Origin: Opisthocomus hoazin
Lineage: Eukaryota > Chordata > Aves > Opisthocomiformes > Opisthocomidae
Direction of reading: 5' to 3'
Assembly: GCF_030867145.1 (NCBI RefSeq)
Contig: NC_134436.1
Coordinates: 5,208,001-5,272,000, forward strand
Length of the DNA stretch: 64,000 nt
Below are positions 34,851-49,800 of this stretch, piece after piece. The notes below the pieces were generated by a model. That model ran no database searches, was not told where the DNA came from, and saw nothing but the letters and a program-made list of their open reading frames with translations. Position 1 is the first letter of the stretch, and each line of letters opens with the position of its first letter. A program made the translations under genes and the position numbers.

Positions 34851-37800
34851 ATGCTGGCTCCGTCCGTCCGTCCGCTCCTCTGGCTGCTCGGCTGCGTGCT
34901 GTTCCGAGGTGAGATGCTCCGCTCGCAGCCCGGGCGGGGTGAAGCGGTGCTGGGCGGGGGGACGTGGGGAGCGCGGCTTCACGAGGGGCACCACAGGGAA
35001 GCGGCCAGGCATGCAAACGTGTAGTAGCTGCCGTCGGAAAGCTCAGCCTTTAAATTCAGGGGTGGCAGGAGTCAGGTTGCTGGGAAAAATGCGGCCGTAC
35101 CAGGTTCACGGGGTTTATTTGACAGCGCTGGAATATAAAACCTGTTTCCTGGTTAACAAAAGGAGCGTTGCTGCTGAGGGCTGCGATGCTGAGGTGTTTT
35201 GTAGCAAGTGACTTTTGTCAAATAAGCATAAAGGTAGAGCATTGAAATGTACACAACATTATTTTCCTCAAAGCTATTTTTTCCTTGGTGACTTTAATTT
35301 CTCCTCTCGTCGATATGAATACAAAGACCCTGTGGAAGACTCATGCAGACCACGCTTAGGGACGTGGTTTAGTGGTGGACTTGGCAGTGTTAGTTTTACG
35401 GTTGGACTCGATGACTTTAAGGTCTTTTTCAACCTAAATGATTGTGCATCCTTACTGTAATAATTCTGCTCCTCTGTGATAGTTCTGCTTTGGCTTCTCT
35501 TTCCCACGTGAGTCGCGGTGTGGGATGAAGGAACCGGTTTCCGGCTCTGAAGGGCGACAGGTTGCTTTTTCCTGCATTGTCAGGCACCTTTCGCGTTGCT
35601 GACAGCCGAAGTAGCTAGGAGCTGAAAAGCAGTCAGAGGAATACAGACTGCAACACCATCGCTGCTTCTAACAGGCAACCACCTAAAAACAACGCGTCTC
35701 CGATCCGAAGTTTTTAATCATTAAACCACAGAAGTTGCCTATGGGTTATAACCACTGTGCTGGTAATTACAGGATTTTTGAAAGGCAGAGAATATAGAAA
35801 CCAATTCAGTTAGTAGCTGTGTCATTCTGAAAAGTAAGAGCGCGTGGATTGGAAACCTTCTCTCTTCATCAGGGGTGATACTGCTGGCTTTGTGCCTGGG
35901 TATCAGCCAAGCAGCTCTGAGGCCCCATGGCCATACTGCGACGCTCCTGCATGCCTGCCCAGAATGCTGGTTTTCCCTTAAAACTCCCTGGTGTGCTGGC
36001 ACGGGACAGGGACACCAGAGAGGCTGTCAGGCACCTTCCCCAGCTCGGCTGCACACCAAGATGCAGCCCCTGCCCGGAGCGGGGCCGCTGGCTGCCTTGG
36101 CCCCGGAGATTCGCCCCCGGGCAGACCTGGCTGCTGCGGTACCAGCTGGGAGGGACAGCACGCCCCGTCCCTCGGTCCGAGGGCATCCCTTCGTCCTCTG
36201 CAGCCCGCCTAGGATCACGGGGCAGGGACTGCTCTCACGAGACGTGTGCCGAGCAGCTGGCGCCGGACCCCAGCGGGGCCGATGCCTACAGACCATGGCA
36301 ACGGCGCTGCTGGTGCTGGCTGTGCCTCAGCTCACGGTGCCGTGGCACCTCTCCGGCTTCCATCAAAACAACCGGCCTTCCCCGCGGTCACGCGTGCCGT
36401 CTCACTGTTTTGCATTGATCCGACAGTTCTGAAATGGCTTTTTTCATTTTATTTTTCATTGTATAGCAAAGTCACTAAGGTGGTCTAGTACCTGGAGGGG
36501 GGAGCTTCTGCGCAAGGCCCAGCAGCAGGCTTAGCGCAAGGGGCAGGGACGGGGGCAGTGACGCCACACGTTCCCCGACACACAGGCAGAGAAGGGAACT
36601 GGAGGCTCCTGAACACGACAGAAGAGCTCACAGGTCTCCCTGCACCTGAGGAGGTGGAAGTGACCTTGCAGGAGAGACAGAATTTGCTTTGGCTGCAGAC
36701 TAATACCTGCCTGTTTCCACACAGTTTTTGGGTTTTTTTAAAGACTTTGTGCAAGTTCATTAATTCATTAATGAATTTATTATTTCTTCATTTAAACTCC
36801 TGACACTCTCAGTTATTTCTAAAGGGAGGTTCAAATACTGTTGTTTTGAAATTGCTGAAGTGGGAAGGTTTGGAACATTTCCATCCTGTTTTTCCTCCCC
36901 CAGAAACACTTAACAGAATATTTGTCCAAACAAACCTCTTCCTATGAACCATTTCCATTACAATGGGCAGGCATTTTCCAGACAAAAGATTTCCACTAAA
37001 AAATTCCTCCTCGAAGCTGATGAGAACCAGCAGCATTTTCCCACTGTTGATCGCTCTATGCACTGCTCTCCTTATCTGCACCACAGGCAGTGGATGGATA
37101 ATGCCACGAGCAGCACAGTATATTGAAAACATATAAATATGTTGATATATATTTTTGACATAATGGGAAACATGGGGTGCGGCTAGAGGACAGAGATTGA
37201 GCTGCCAGGAGACCTGCCAGACACAGTGCTTGCGTCCTAAATCCAGGGCATCTGGTGGATCCTCATGCCGATTCCTTCACCAAAAAGGACTGGCAAGCAC
37301 AACCCTGACCTGGTGAAGAAGGAAGAGAAAGCAGGAGGTGGATAGGAGAAATGTTTGTTCAGAAAACAAACTGCTCCCTTCTAGTAACACGAAACCCCGC
37401 AGATGACTCTGCAAATCTGACCAAAGCAGCCAGAGATGGTTTCCAGGAATTATGTCCCATTTACAATAGGTGAGTCAACAACAGGTGTCCTTGGAGAAGA
37501 CAGTGCCGGTAACCCCACACCGGGAAGGCTCCTGCTGGGAAAGCCGAGGCGCGGGCTTAAGCCCAAGACTGGAAAAAGGAGAGCTGCACCTTGTGTAGCA
37601 CCAGCGAAAGGCACGGCTGCCAAGCCTCAGGCAGACGGTCTCATTGCTCTACTGCCCAGCCGGACCCAACCACCACAAAGAGGAGGAACCTCACATCTGG
37701 TCTTTTTTGTAGACTTATGGGCTGGGGCGGCTGTTTTCACCTTTCAGCTGAATCATCCCAGCACAGCAGAAAGGAGCAAAGTCCCCTCTAACATCTCTGG

Positions 37801-40800
37801 CTGTGGTGGTGTTTGAAGACATAAAAGCTTCAAGGAGACTTTGCCCCTAATGCCGGTAGCTGGTGAAACTTGCTTCAAACCCGATGAAACACCAGGGATG
37901 CGATTAAAAGGCACTGCCTTACTAGCAGCTGGATTTCACAGCTTAGGGAGAACCTTCTTACCCCTTGCCGGTCAGAAACCACTGGCCTGGGACCCAATCT
38001 GGGGCACAGGGATGGGACAGGGACGTTGTAGCACAGAAGCAAAGCTAGTGGCTTGGGCTTGCCACCCTACGTAAAGAGCAGGCAGGGAGAGCTCACGTGG
38101 AGCTCTTTGTGGCAACAATGTGGGTCCATGGAGGTGTGGGGGGTGTCCATTCACAGTCCAGAGCGAGCCAGGCAAACCCTTCTGGCACTGGGGACAGCCA
38201 TCACTGGTTCTGGGCAAGAGAGGGGATGCAAGGTGGGTTTCCCCTACCCTTCCCAGCATCATCAGGCACAGCTGCAGGCTCTGAATGCCCCCGAGGGCAG
38301 CACAGCTTTGGGCGAGCAGCTCCAGATATACAATTCAATAAGCTCCTCTTGTACACTAGCTAGAAGTGACTCTGGAGTTGCTAAAAATCTTGGAATCACA
38401 TTGAAATTCATGCAATTAGAAATGAGGGAGAAACATGTCACAGCTGGCGATGCACCGGACGGAGACACAGGACCACTGGGCTTTGTGTCTGCCACTTACC
38501 ACAGCTGCATAACATTCCCGTGCCTTGTTTTCCCCAGATATGAAATAGGAAAAATAAAATGACCTCTTCCATGAAGTGCTTTGAAATCTGGGAATAAAAC
38601 CTAGATGATATCACCAGGGTCACTCACCTAAAACCTGGGCTCAGATGAAGCTTCTCAGGCCACGATGCTTCACCTGCGCTTTAGCTGCTGCTGCAGCAAG
38701 ACTCAGCGTTTCAGGCAGCATCTGCAAGGTGCCTCCCCAGCACCCACGCGCCGAAATGATGGCACCCAGGCAGGGACATCCTTCAGTGCTCCCCTGGGGT
38801 TCGAGCCAGGACACTGGTGAAAAGAGAGTGGAAGGAACAGGAATTGTGAGACACCCCTTTGCCACCAGCCACACCCTGTCTCCTGGGTCACCAAGTGGGA
38901 GCCAAACTGATCCCAGCAGATCACGTTCCTGCACGGTGCTTCACGGACACCATACAGCCTGGCTGCTACCAGCAGCACCCAAATAAACCTGGGGAATCTT
39001 GTAATAATAAATTCATGAATAAACTCGGAAATGGTAGCAAAGAGCCTCCATGAACTTGGGGGAAGCAAGACATGCCTGGCAGGCACCCCCCGCGGACGCA
39101 CCACGCTGGCTGCATGGCTGCAGGGGATGGCAACGCCGGTGCTGACGGCACAGCAGGCTGATGGAGCAGGGGTTTGGTCCCCGAACACCACGGAGCAGTG
39201 GTGGTGCAGCCAGAAGAAAAGTTGTGCTGCTTTCCTCTTCCAGGAGCAACAACTTTTCGCGGAAAAAACAGACCTCAGCACACACAGTGATGTGCAGAGC
39301 CCGCTCCGTGCACGCGGTTTCCCCACATTGTTTGTCTCCTGTCTTGTTTTCTACATTCAAGTGGTTTTTAATTGATTTCCGCTAAGATCTGCTTCCAGAA
39401 CAGCTCACCAGCAAGGAGCTCAGAGCATGATGCTCAGAGAGGATGCCCAGGCCTGGGTGCAGCCCTTGAGGAGGGGCAGAGGAAGGCTAAGGTTAATTTT
39501 AATTGCTGATGAGATCCGGGTTTAATTCCTGGCTCTCTAAACTTTCCGTAACACTTTGGCCAAGTCATTACAATTCCGCACCGCTTGGCAGTGAGCTGCC
39601 AAACCTCCCATGCCATTGGGGAATTAGATGCTTAAATACCTCTGTGGGTCTGGGACCTGATTTAGGCTGTCACTCATCCAGCCTGCACAACGACACTTTG
39701 CCTCTCTCTCCTCCACAGTTTCCACCTTACCTGTTCTGCTGTGAGACCCTCAAGAAAAAGGCACCTTTTTTAGGCGCTTAATAAAATGGGACCTAGGCTT
39801 TTGCAGAGCTCTCTGCTGTCCACATTTCCTAATACAGGATTTTTCTCCATATGAAAGCCCTAAGAATCAGGCAGTGTTGCTCCCTGCTGCTTCAACAGCT
39901 GCTGTGTTCCACCCAGGAAACAGCTGCACTCTCGTTAAGCAGTCGGTGTATTTTTGTCGCGGGTCGTTTGACAGAATTGCCAATATATGAATCGAAAAGT
40001 CTAATTTTAGGTTGCTAGGTCTCTTTTCTGAAAGCATTTGTTTATCCAACCTGCAAGCAGCGGGTGACGCCGAGGCTGGTACAGCAAGGCTGTGCAGTGC
40101 CACAGGGGCTTTGCAGCTCCCTGCCATGCCATGCGCTGCCTGGGGACAGGTAGGACATCGCCACGTCTCCCCCCAGAACTGCCAGAGATGGAGGGGAGTC
40201 CAGGGTCACACATCATCGAGGACAGACGGCTCCTCTCCATCACCAGTTCTGAGTGGACAGGACCAGTCCCTGCGCCTTCATACTGGTGCCAGAGACCCTC
40301 CCCTGTGCCTCCATCCCTCTGTGGATACCGACGGGCCAGCACGACCCCTTCCTGAGCCTCACCTAAACCCTGCTGAGGTGTTCCCAGCAGCTGGCCCAGG
40401 TCTCTGCTACAGCAGCGCTGCTCTACAGAGGGTCTGATGTAAAGTCTGGGGGATTTTTGTATGTCAGTGCCTCTCCTTGGTCAGCAGCTGGAGAGACCAC
40501 TCTTTAAACATCTGCAATTGCCAAAAATAATACCAAAGCAGAAATACCTAAAACTCACCCTTTTTTGTTTTACATCATTCTCTTTCTGTGCTGAGGAGTG
40601 AACAGGGTGAGCTGCTGGCTCTGGGAACATCTTGGCTGCCGTGTGAGAAGGCTCCATGGAAAGAGCCCTCTGCTCTCGGTCTAACACTCACATCTAAGCT
40701 CACGGAACTATTACTGCAGATAACAGAAATCCAGAACTCCCCCGCTCGTCCTCTGGAAAAATGAAGCAAAAAGCAGCTAGCGCTGAGCCAGAGCTGAGAT

Positions 40801-43800
40801 GCACCTGCAGCTCCGACACACTCCTCTGCAGCTCCGTGGCTCTGGTGGGTAATCAGGAGTTTCCCCTTACAGCGAGAGTAGAAAGCCATATTTCCCATCA
40901 TAAATCCCTCAGCAAGCTCCCCGTCTCCACCTAGAACTGCACAGTCTGGCTATAAATCACTTGCACCCAAACACGCAACAAATATCTTGGCAGTGCTTAC
41001 GCTCAGTGGCGAGTCGTTTGAATGGCTTTGATGTTTATTGCAATTACAGCTGCGCTGGCCGCGTCCTGATTATTATTGTTAGCTGTTTACACAGCCAGGG
41101 CCCTCCGTGGAGGGGAGCGGGGCCGTGCTGGCAGCGGCACCGGAGGAAGCGGTGTCCAGCACCGTTTGCACGGGAGTCCCTGGGGACGTCGGCAGGGAGC
41201 CGCGACGCGTGGCCTTTTCTTGTTCGTAGCCGTCCTGCCGCCCAGCCCCACGACGTGACTTGGGTCCCTTCCTGCTTCGCCACGTCCGTCCCCCTCCGCT
41301 GCAATTCAGCCGGGATGCTAAGCACCTCCACCGAAAGAAAACAACTGATATAGCCACACTTCTGATTATTTGAGTTGGCAGGGAAGGAATAACAAGGAGC
41401 AGTGGCCAGAAGTCAGAGCCAGACCTGCTCCGCTTTGAAATAACGTGCGGTTGTGTTTGGAGGAGCCAGGGCCATTTATTCCTGAGCAAAGCGCCAGAAG
41501 GGGATCTCCATCCCTTGGCCCCTTCGCAGCAAGACCGGTCACTTCTCTGCAGCAAAGCTCAAATGCAGCAGACCAGAGCAAGCAGCTACTTGGCCAGGTG
41601 AACTCCAGGGACTGAGCAATGCAAAAAACCTGCTTATTCATCTTATTTACAATAAGCCCAAGGTTTAGTTTTGCAAATGAAGAACTCCTTATGAGCCAAT
41701 GCTCTGGTGTGACCTTCAGTGAAGGGCTGAGCTGCAGTGGAAGAAAATGTTGAGTACAGATCCTCCTCCTCTTGCCCTAGCGCCGGGGAAGCTGGAGCTC
41801 GCCCGTAGGATGGTCCCATCAGGGACGCAGTACAGTGCAATGTCATCTCCTTGCCCTCACCTTCCTCCCATCCCCAGAGGCTCCGTGCAAGCTCTCAGAT
41901 TTCTCCTCAGCTGCACCAAAAAAGATGAAATAAGCTCCCAGCTCAGCACCTTCACCCTCCTTTTCCTTTGACAAAGACTAAGTATAGACAATAGCTCTTT
42001 CTTCAGCGATTCTTCATGCTTTCATGTGCTGTGTACACTAAAGAGCACCTGTGTGATGTGTTACAAGCAGCTACTTCTCACCATGGAGGAACAAGACAAT
42101 GGCCTCCGCAAGGAAATTTTGGAGAAGGAGGAGCTGTTTGAGTTTGGCAGCTGCTAGAGGATACTGGCCCCCACAATGATCTCAGCACATTATTTTTTTG
42201 TGCTGAAAGTATACAGAGTACCTTAAGGCATTTGCAAACCAATGTCCAGAAATTGTGTTGTAATTGTGTTTAAGAGGAAGCCCAGTGACAAAGAGAAACT
42301 CTCGGGATCAATGGAAACAGCCCAAGTCACTGCACGTTCTCCGTAGAGTCAGCTGGGCCCCCCCGGAGCAGGCAGTGCCCACAGCATCCCACGACACGGC
42401 TGAAAAGGGGTGCACGCCCCTTCCTCAAAACAAGCATCTCTACTTCTTTAAGAAAGGCAACCGTGTGCCCAAAATATCTCTTTTTTCACGATATTGGTAG
42501 ATGTAATAAACGATGTTACATCTGTCCATAATCCTGTCTACATCTCTAGACTGACGTTCATTCAACCTGCTCTTCAAAACCTGCAGAGAAGGATATCCTG
42601 TAATTCTCCTACACAATCACTCCTCGCAATTCACTATCCTTATGTCAAGACAGTTTTCTGTTGCTCAGCCTCCCCTTTCCTTGCTGCACTTAAAGTCCTT
42701 GTTTTCTGGTCCTGTTCCCAAAGGATTTAGAAAACCAGTTAGTCCCTTCCTCTCCATGTAATTAAAGATCTGATCATGTCTCCTCTTTTATGGACTAAAC
42801 AAGACAGCTTTGCCAGCCTGCTGCCCGGTAAGCTAGAAGAGAAAAGCACCGAAAAGATTTGAAAAGTCAGGTCTGATTTTCACAGCCAAATCCCACCTAT
42901 AAAGAGACCGTGTTTTATTGTGTATGCACCATGGTTTACACACTGGTTTTGTTCCTGTTTGGCTGGGATCATTGTCATAAAGCCTCAGACAAAAAAAAAA
43001 AAAAAACACAAACAATTATGGTTCCAACACTGTTGCATGAGAAAAATGAGATCTATCAGGAGCTCGCTACACCCAGATGGTCCCAAGGGGTGGGCTCCGA
43101 GCCAAGCCCCGACGACCCCCATACACTGGAAGCCAAAGATCTCATTCCAGATACACACCACTACCAGGGCATTCATCTGGCCTCTTTCGGACACCTACAG
43201 CGTAGGTACCTACCATGACGTACATCACCTACACCACTTCTGCGGCTCCTGGTAAGGAACGGGATGTGGCAGGCTGTGTCTCCTCCAGCCACAGCTAGAG
43301 TAAGGTAGAAATCTGAAATAGGTAAGGTAAGGTAGAGGTCTGAAACAAGTCAGAGCAATAGGGTTTCAGAAGTGCCTGGTCCTTACTTTGGTGAGAAGGA
43401 GAGTCTGGAGATGAGCTCTCTCGCAGGCTGGCTCGTGAGAGATGTAAAACAGCTGGCGAGATGAAGATGTAAAGCAGCAAGTGAGAAGAATCTCGCGTAC
43501 AGGAAGCACAGATTTGGGCTGTAAATGGGTGCACAAGAACTGCTCTGCTTTGCTGGATCTTTCCCCCCTGCCACCCCATGAGCTGTAGCACATGCACTGC
43601 ACCTCGTTGCTGACCACTGCTGCAACAGAGCTGCACGGCATTACAAGGGAACAGCGAGGTGAAAGGATGCAACCTGTATTGCTGGCCCTATTTGACCGAA
43701 ACCTTCAGGAGCTGTCAGCTCTCGTGGGACTCTGGTGAGATGGATCACTGGTGGGATCAGATTCAGCTGGTTTCTGTAGCTGTTATGTAGTTTCCTTCAT

Positions 43801-46800
43801 TGATCTTAGCTACGGGCAGCACCAGGACTGCCAGCAATAACCATTTTAAAATACCAATTAGGATGCACATTTCCAAAACAACAGACTCAAAGTCGCCTTT
43901 TCAAAGTTAAACCCGTTAGGTTTGATTTGAGCACTTAAAGTGCATTTACATTTTCCAGTTCTTGTCCCTAGGTATGGGAACTGGACATTTCTTTTTTTCT
44001 GTTTTAAATGGCAGCATTTTTAATTGGCATCTCATCCAATCATAGGACTCCAGGAGCTGGAGCTTAAAGAAAAACACCAGGGGTCCTGAGGACAGGCAAC
44101 ATGTGGGATTGGTGCAGGGATGCTTTGTCATAAATCCAAAACAAAAATGAAAAAAAACCCAAAAAAACTACCGCTCAGTTGAGAAACTAGGGACTCAGTG
44201 CAACACCTGCAATCCTGGGAGGGCAAAGCCCTGCATGGACCTACAGGACTGCCCACCACTACCAGGGAAGGCAGCTCCAAGCTGGTCTGCAGCCTGCAGC
44301 CCCCAACAGCCCCCTTGCTCTGTCCGGGCTTACACAGCCAGAAGGCTTCAGCCGGCTTCCGAGGATGCAAACACAGGGAACAGAAGGATCAGGGGTAGGA
44401 GGCAGGAAGGAAAACAGTCCCGTCTGCTCCTGGAAGCCTTTACAAACCTCATCCATCCACTCATGAAGGTCTCAAGGGAATCCAGCATTCAAATGTGCGT
44501 CTTAACTCTTTAAACAGCTCCAGAACACAGGTCAAACAGCCTTTCCCTGCCAAAACTGAGCCGGAGGCAAACAGCTCCTGGGGAGGGAACGACCCCACTG
44601 GTTTATATGGCCTTGCATTTTCCCTGTAAGAGAGAAGACAGCTCCCTGAAGGGTTCGGCTCCATCCGGGGAGGAAGTCATTTATCCTGGCTGAATAAACT
44701 CCAGTAGCGATGTACTCACAACCTGATAGCTTGGCACTCAGTGTTTGCACTGGCTACTGCTTCTTTGCTGATGCTTTTGGGGAAATCATGTATTTCAAAG
44801 TCAGTTGTACAGAAGATGAGGAAAACCCAAACCACACAACCAGCAAGAACACGAATGCGTTAGTGACAGTCACAGATTAACACCGCTAATACTCTTATTC
44901 TTTCACTGCAGGTACTACAGCCTCCGCAGACCCCTCTGTCCATGCTGTAACAGGTACCTCCTGGTTGTGATCTGCTTTAAATGTCTATTGGGATGTGGAT
45001 GCACGTGCCCAGGTGGGGATGCAAATGGAGAGTCCACAAATGAGAACCAGATTCAGAACTCCTATCCACTTCCCACCCTTTTCCCAGGACCCCGCATTGC
45101 CCACCTCTGCCTGCCCCATCTATCATCATTCACCCCCAGATCTCCAGGGGCCATGGAGGCCACTGCACCCCAGAGCATGACCTCGTCTGGCTCCCCTTTT
45201 TTCTGGAAGAGAGCAGTAATGTGTTCCAGGAAGCCTAGCGAAAGCAGAGGGATCCCACCTCACCTTTGCTCCCCGTTTCCCCAGCTGTTTCCTAGCAGTT
45301 AACACGGTCTCCTCCACGGATCCTTGAAGCCAAGGTCCCTTTGCCCACAGGTCCCAACAACCACACCAGTGACAAACTCCCTCCTCAGCATCTCTCACCC
45401 CTGTCACCCTTTCAGCTCTCACTGAAGGGCCCATCCTTTGACCCGACCCTCCCTATGGGGATCCCGCCAACAAGGAGCACATGTAGGAGACATCACCTCC
45501 CTGTCTCTCTGCTTGTGTTACAGGTCAACCCCAGTCAACAACACACAGCCCTGAAGTAAAGAACCATACCTCAGGTACGGCTCACCTGGAGACCAAAGAG
45601 TGCAGATCAGGGGCATCCTGGTTTGTAACTGGTCTGATCTTCGGTCCAGCTGGGCCATCCAGCAATAAATGGGGCTGTGGAGTGGCAGGTTAGATGAGAA
45701 TAGTGGTGGGGAAGAAGGAAATTTGGTGGTGTAAGGGCTTCTGATCCAGCCAGCTCACTCCAAGAGGGATTAAGGCACAGGTGTGAGTGAGAACAGGGTA
45801 AAATCACTAAATTGAATAGAGAGAAGCATGGTCAGCAGGTGACAACCCAGGGCTTTGCATCTTGTGTGCACAAAGGATGCGACTGCCCAGGGCGCAGGCA
45901 AGGAGCCAGGCTGGGCCGCGTCCGCGCTGCTGACCCCCCTACCCAGCATCGCCCGCTCCGCTCAGCAGCTCTCCCACGCGAGGGCCGTGCAAGCACGCTG
46001 CCTCGCACGCCGCGTCTGGCCTTGGCTCCTGGTGTCGCGACGGAAGTAGCAGTGATGAAGTTGTGAAGTCATTGTTGTAAGAGCTTCCCTGCATTACATT
46101 CACTGTTCGATACCGCTCTCCTGACAAGGCTGACCGCGTTTTGTTTTGGTTTTTTAACTAAAAACTTCCAGTGCTTTGCACATGCTCAGCTCCTCCCACA
46201 GCACGGGTCAAAATGTTCCCCATGGCTCCAAGAGGACAAGGGGAAGCATGAAGAGGCTTGTCCTAAGCTGTACCATGTCTGTATCAGCACAGGGACTGAA
46301 CACTGCCTTAGTTCTACTTCAGGTATTCATGTTGGGGGTTTTGCTTCGCTATCTACCTTCACAGAAACAGCAATCACTCGTAAGGACAGAAAAATATTTA
46401 AAAGTAATACAAACCTCTGAGGAGTTCCGTTACTTTATTCTCTTTTTTCTGTTCTCCTCCTCTGCTGAAACCAGCTTCAGGGCACTGCCACGTGTCCACG
46501 GTCACACAGGAGCCCTGGAAGTGGGTGCAGCGAGGTGTTAGCAGGAAGTTACAGTTTCAGTCTAAAAACACACAGAATCAAATACACAAGTAGGGATCTC
46601 TCCAACTCCAGATCCACATCTGTTCGTCCACTTGGATCTTTGGAGACAGATCTCTTCGTACTGTGTTCGGGGAGGGGGAAATAATCTTTCTAGCCATAGC
46701 TACCCCTCCAAAGGGACCCCTAAAATATAAAGCAAAAAGATCTCAAAGATATCTCAGATTCTGCTTCTATACCTTCCAGAAAAAAGAAACTAATTCCTAA

Positions 46801-49800
46801 ATTAAATATTTCAGTGAAGCATTTGGATAAAAGGAAAATAAACAAAAAAACTACCTACCTTAAAACCATTTTTGCTCATTTCTTGTTTTTATTGGAAGGC
46901 CAGGAGAACTCTAGACAAGGAACTTGCCTATAAATTCCAAGCTGGTGATTCACTCTTCCTTGCAGAGGGCTTATTCAAAGCTTTTTCCCCCCACGTCTTG
47001 CCCTGGATCATGTCCTTGCTATGCAGCTTTGAGTAGCAGGTTGAGGAAGCTGACAGAGCCTACAGACCACTGCAAGAACTGAATAACTCGTGCTTAGAGA
47101 CTCTCAGTGAAATGAAACATAAAAGCTAGCGTTTCAGATAACAAGCAAACAAACACGTGGGTGCCAGGCAGCTCTAGCTAGTTAAAGTGTCCAGTGATAA
47201 AAATACCTTCATTTTCAAAGTGGGAGAAAAGCAATGGCAAAAAGCAGACTTTCTCCATGTGTCCCCAGAGGTCTGCCAGCTCAGCACCTCCATACACTAA
47301 AAATGCAAAAGCTAATGCTGAAGCACAAGAGCTCCCTGACTCTGAGCAGGCTATTTCCTTGCCTGCTCCCACCCATGCTTTCACCAGCAGATTATCCGTA
47401 ACTCCCTAGGAGTCTGAGGACTCTGCAATAGCCATGCCCTCTTCCAAGCTATTTCTGAGCAGAGCTTGTGGAGAGCAGAGCTCTCTGAAGTAACGCTATG
47501 CTTCCTCTACAGAGCCCTCAGTAAAATCAACACCACCAACCGACTTGAATCTCACCTCTGTCGGTCAAACTACCACAGCCAAATCCTCTTCCATCGCTAC
47601 AACACTGCTAGCATTGACTGCACAAGGTAAGTATGGAAAACTCAAATTTTTGCTCAGGCAGGACCTGTTTATGCATCCCTCCTTATCCCAGCAAAACCGG
47701 GGGTATCAGAAAGACTGGGTGAGTCCACACCATGCTACTTAGCCAGCAGCACCAACTTTTGAATCTCTTTGAGTCTTTGTGAAAAGAGCAGCTCATTCCA
47801 CCTCCCCAGAAGCACAGGGTTGGATGCAACCATGACCTAGATGTGGCAGCTGCACAGCAAGCTGATATCAGAAAAGCCAGATCACACTTTACCAGGCAAT
47901 GTTTTGTGGAGGAGCTACAGGCACCCCAGCCTGTCCAGCAGACCTCTCCCAAGCTCACCTCTCATGTACAGCTAAAACTGACCGCGCAGCTTGCTAGCTA
48001 GACATACTGACGTTTATTTGGAGGGGAAGTCTCGTGCAAACACAGTTTTTTACCCCATGGAAACTCAACAGCTCTCCATAGCACAATTAGTAACAAACTG
48101 AAGAGTTAATTCTCCTTTCCCATGTTTTCTTTATCCAGATGAAATGTCTAATGGGAGCAGAAGCACAGCAGCTTCACCACCTCAAGGTACTTTGTCCTTT
48201 TATAGAGTAACAGTAAGTTTAGATGATTTCATGGCAATTAGCTTACTTGGTTCACATGGTGCAGGTTATCTAAGCACTAGTCTTCATCTTGGGGTTGACC
48301 TATCAGTAACACCAAAATCATGTCTGGTGTCCTTACAAGCAGTGATAAAACACAAGACCAAATGCACTCAACATTCTCCGCCTGGGATGAACTTGAACAG
48401 CTGAAAGATTGATCTACGTCTAGGAAAAGGGAACCCTTTTAACATCCTTTAAAAAAACAAAAAAATTTTGCTTTTGACAGTTTGCCTAACCCAGCCTGTA
48501 AGCAAAAATTAGGGAATTCAGCGTGGGTTTTCTCAGAACAAGGGCAGAATCCAAGAGAGTGGGAAGACTGAAATCTGACAACTAAGCTGACTCTCCATTA
48601 AAGATTCAGCCTCAAAAATCTGCAGTGGTCAAGACGGAAGCTGCTCTGCCTCTCCAAGTACCTCTCAGGTCTTCAGTACAACCCGTGGTCAGCTCTGGCT
48701 GCACAGATGTCCAACCAGCATGCCTGTGCCCAGCTAAGCCAAGAGCTCTTTGCAGCAGAGCAGACTGCTATTAATTATAACCCTTCTTTATATCTGAAAA
48801 TCTCCATACATCTTTGACAATAGAAATGTTGCTGATGCTTCCAAAAGTGAAGTCTCCTGTTGTGTGAGACCTAACATCTTCCAGGGACAGGGTATCCATG
48901 CCAGGCTCAGCAAACCATGGCTTCTACGCACCGCCTGTGGCTAGAAGAACAATTTCAGAATGAAGCAAAGGGTTTTATGACTGGTGAAAACATTGCACAG
49001 CAGTAGTCCCTTCTTCTCAGGACTGTTCTGCTCTGTGTGGTTACCCATTTCTGAACCAGTTAGATTTGTTATTTCATACCGTTTCCTCTTTTTCTTCTGA
49101 CTTTTGGCAAAATTACATTTGGAAACGGTGATGTTTTCTGCAAGACAGGAACCCCAGTTTCAGCGGCCCGCCCTGCAGCCGACTGCAGAGTGCCAGGAGC
49201 TGTTTCACACTTCTCCAGGCAGCACACACTTTCGGCCAATGCTGCTACTGGGAAGGCAGGGATGGGAAAGGAGGAAAGAAAATTGTTCTTGACCTACAGA
49301 TGATCTTCTGAAGCTCTGAAATCTCATTTTTAGTCTCCTGACTGGGCCTGTAGCTCCTCATTAAGGTCAATGCAGAAAATCTGGCCGTTCAACACATATC
49401 CAGCAGGCAGCAAAGGGTTTTTTTTCTCTGTACAAGTGAAACACATAGGCTAGCTTTGAATCTGCTTGCACGGGCATTGGAAGCAGCTGTCACAAACCAA
49501 ACAGCTCTACATAAGCCAGTCCATCCCACTGAGAACTGGAGTCCTTGCTCGAACAAACCTCTACGCTGCCACAGCTAGACAACATATGATGTACAAGTTA
49601 GCCCAACTCAAGCTAGCTTAATTACTTCTAGATAACCCAGGACAGCACACCCACTAATTCCAACTCCAAGGACAGGCCGAACAGTCAGTCCATACCCATA
49701 TTCTGCAGAATTTCTTCCCCTAAGCAGATTTTTTTTTTAAGTCTCAACATTTATGAGCAATAGCAAATCTATAACCTTCCCAGTTCACTCTTCCAGTATT

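Larger units (their letters stand above)
34909..44911 (+). other. ECSCR intron 1 (10 kb)
   Basis: No additional coding exon could be supported inside this intron. It holds a CR1 tail at 35.4 kb, MIR-like fragments at 38.5 and 39.5 kb, a decayed CR1 near 42.6 kb and a poly-A tract at 42991. Open frames up to 207 residues near 38.7-39.3 kb run antisense to one another and show no domains. Confidence 0.6.
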
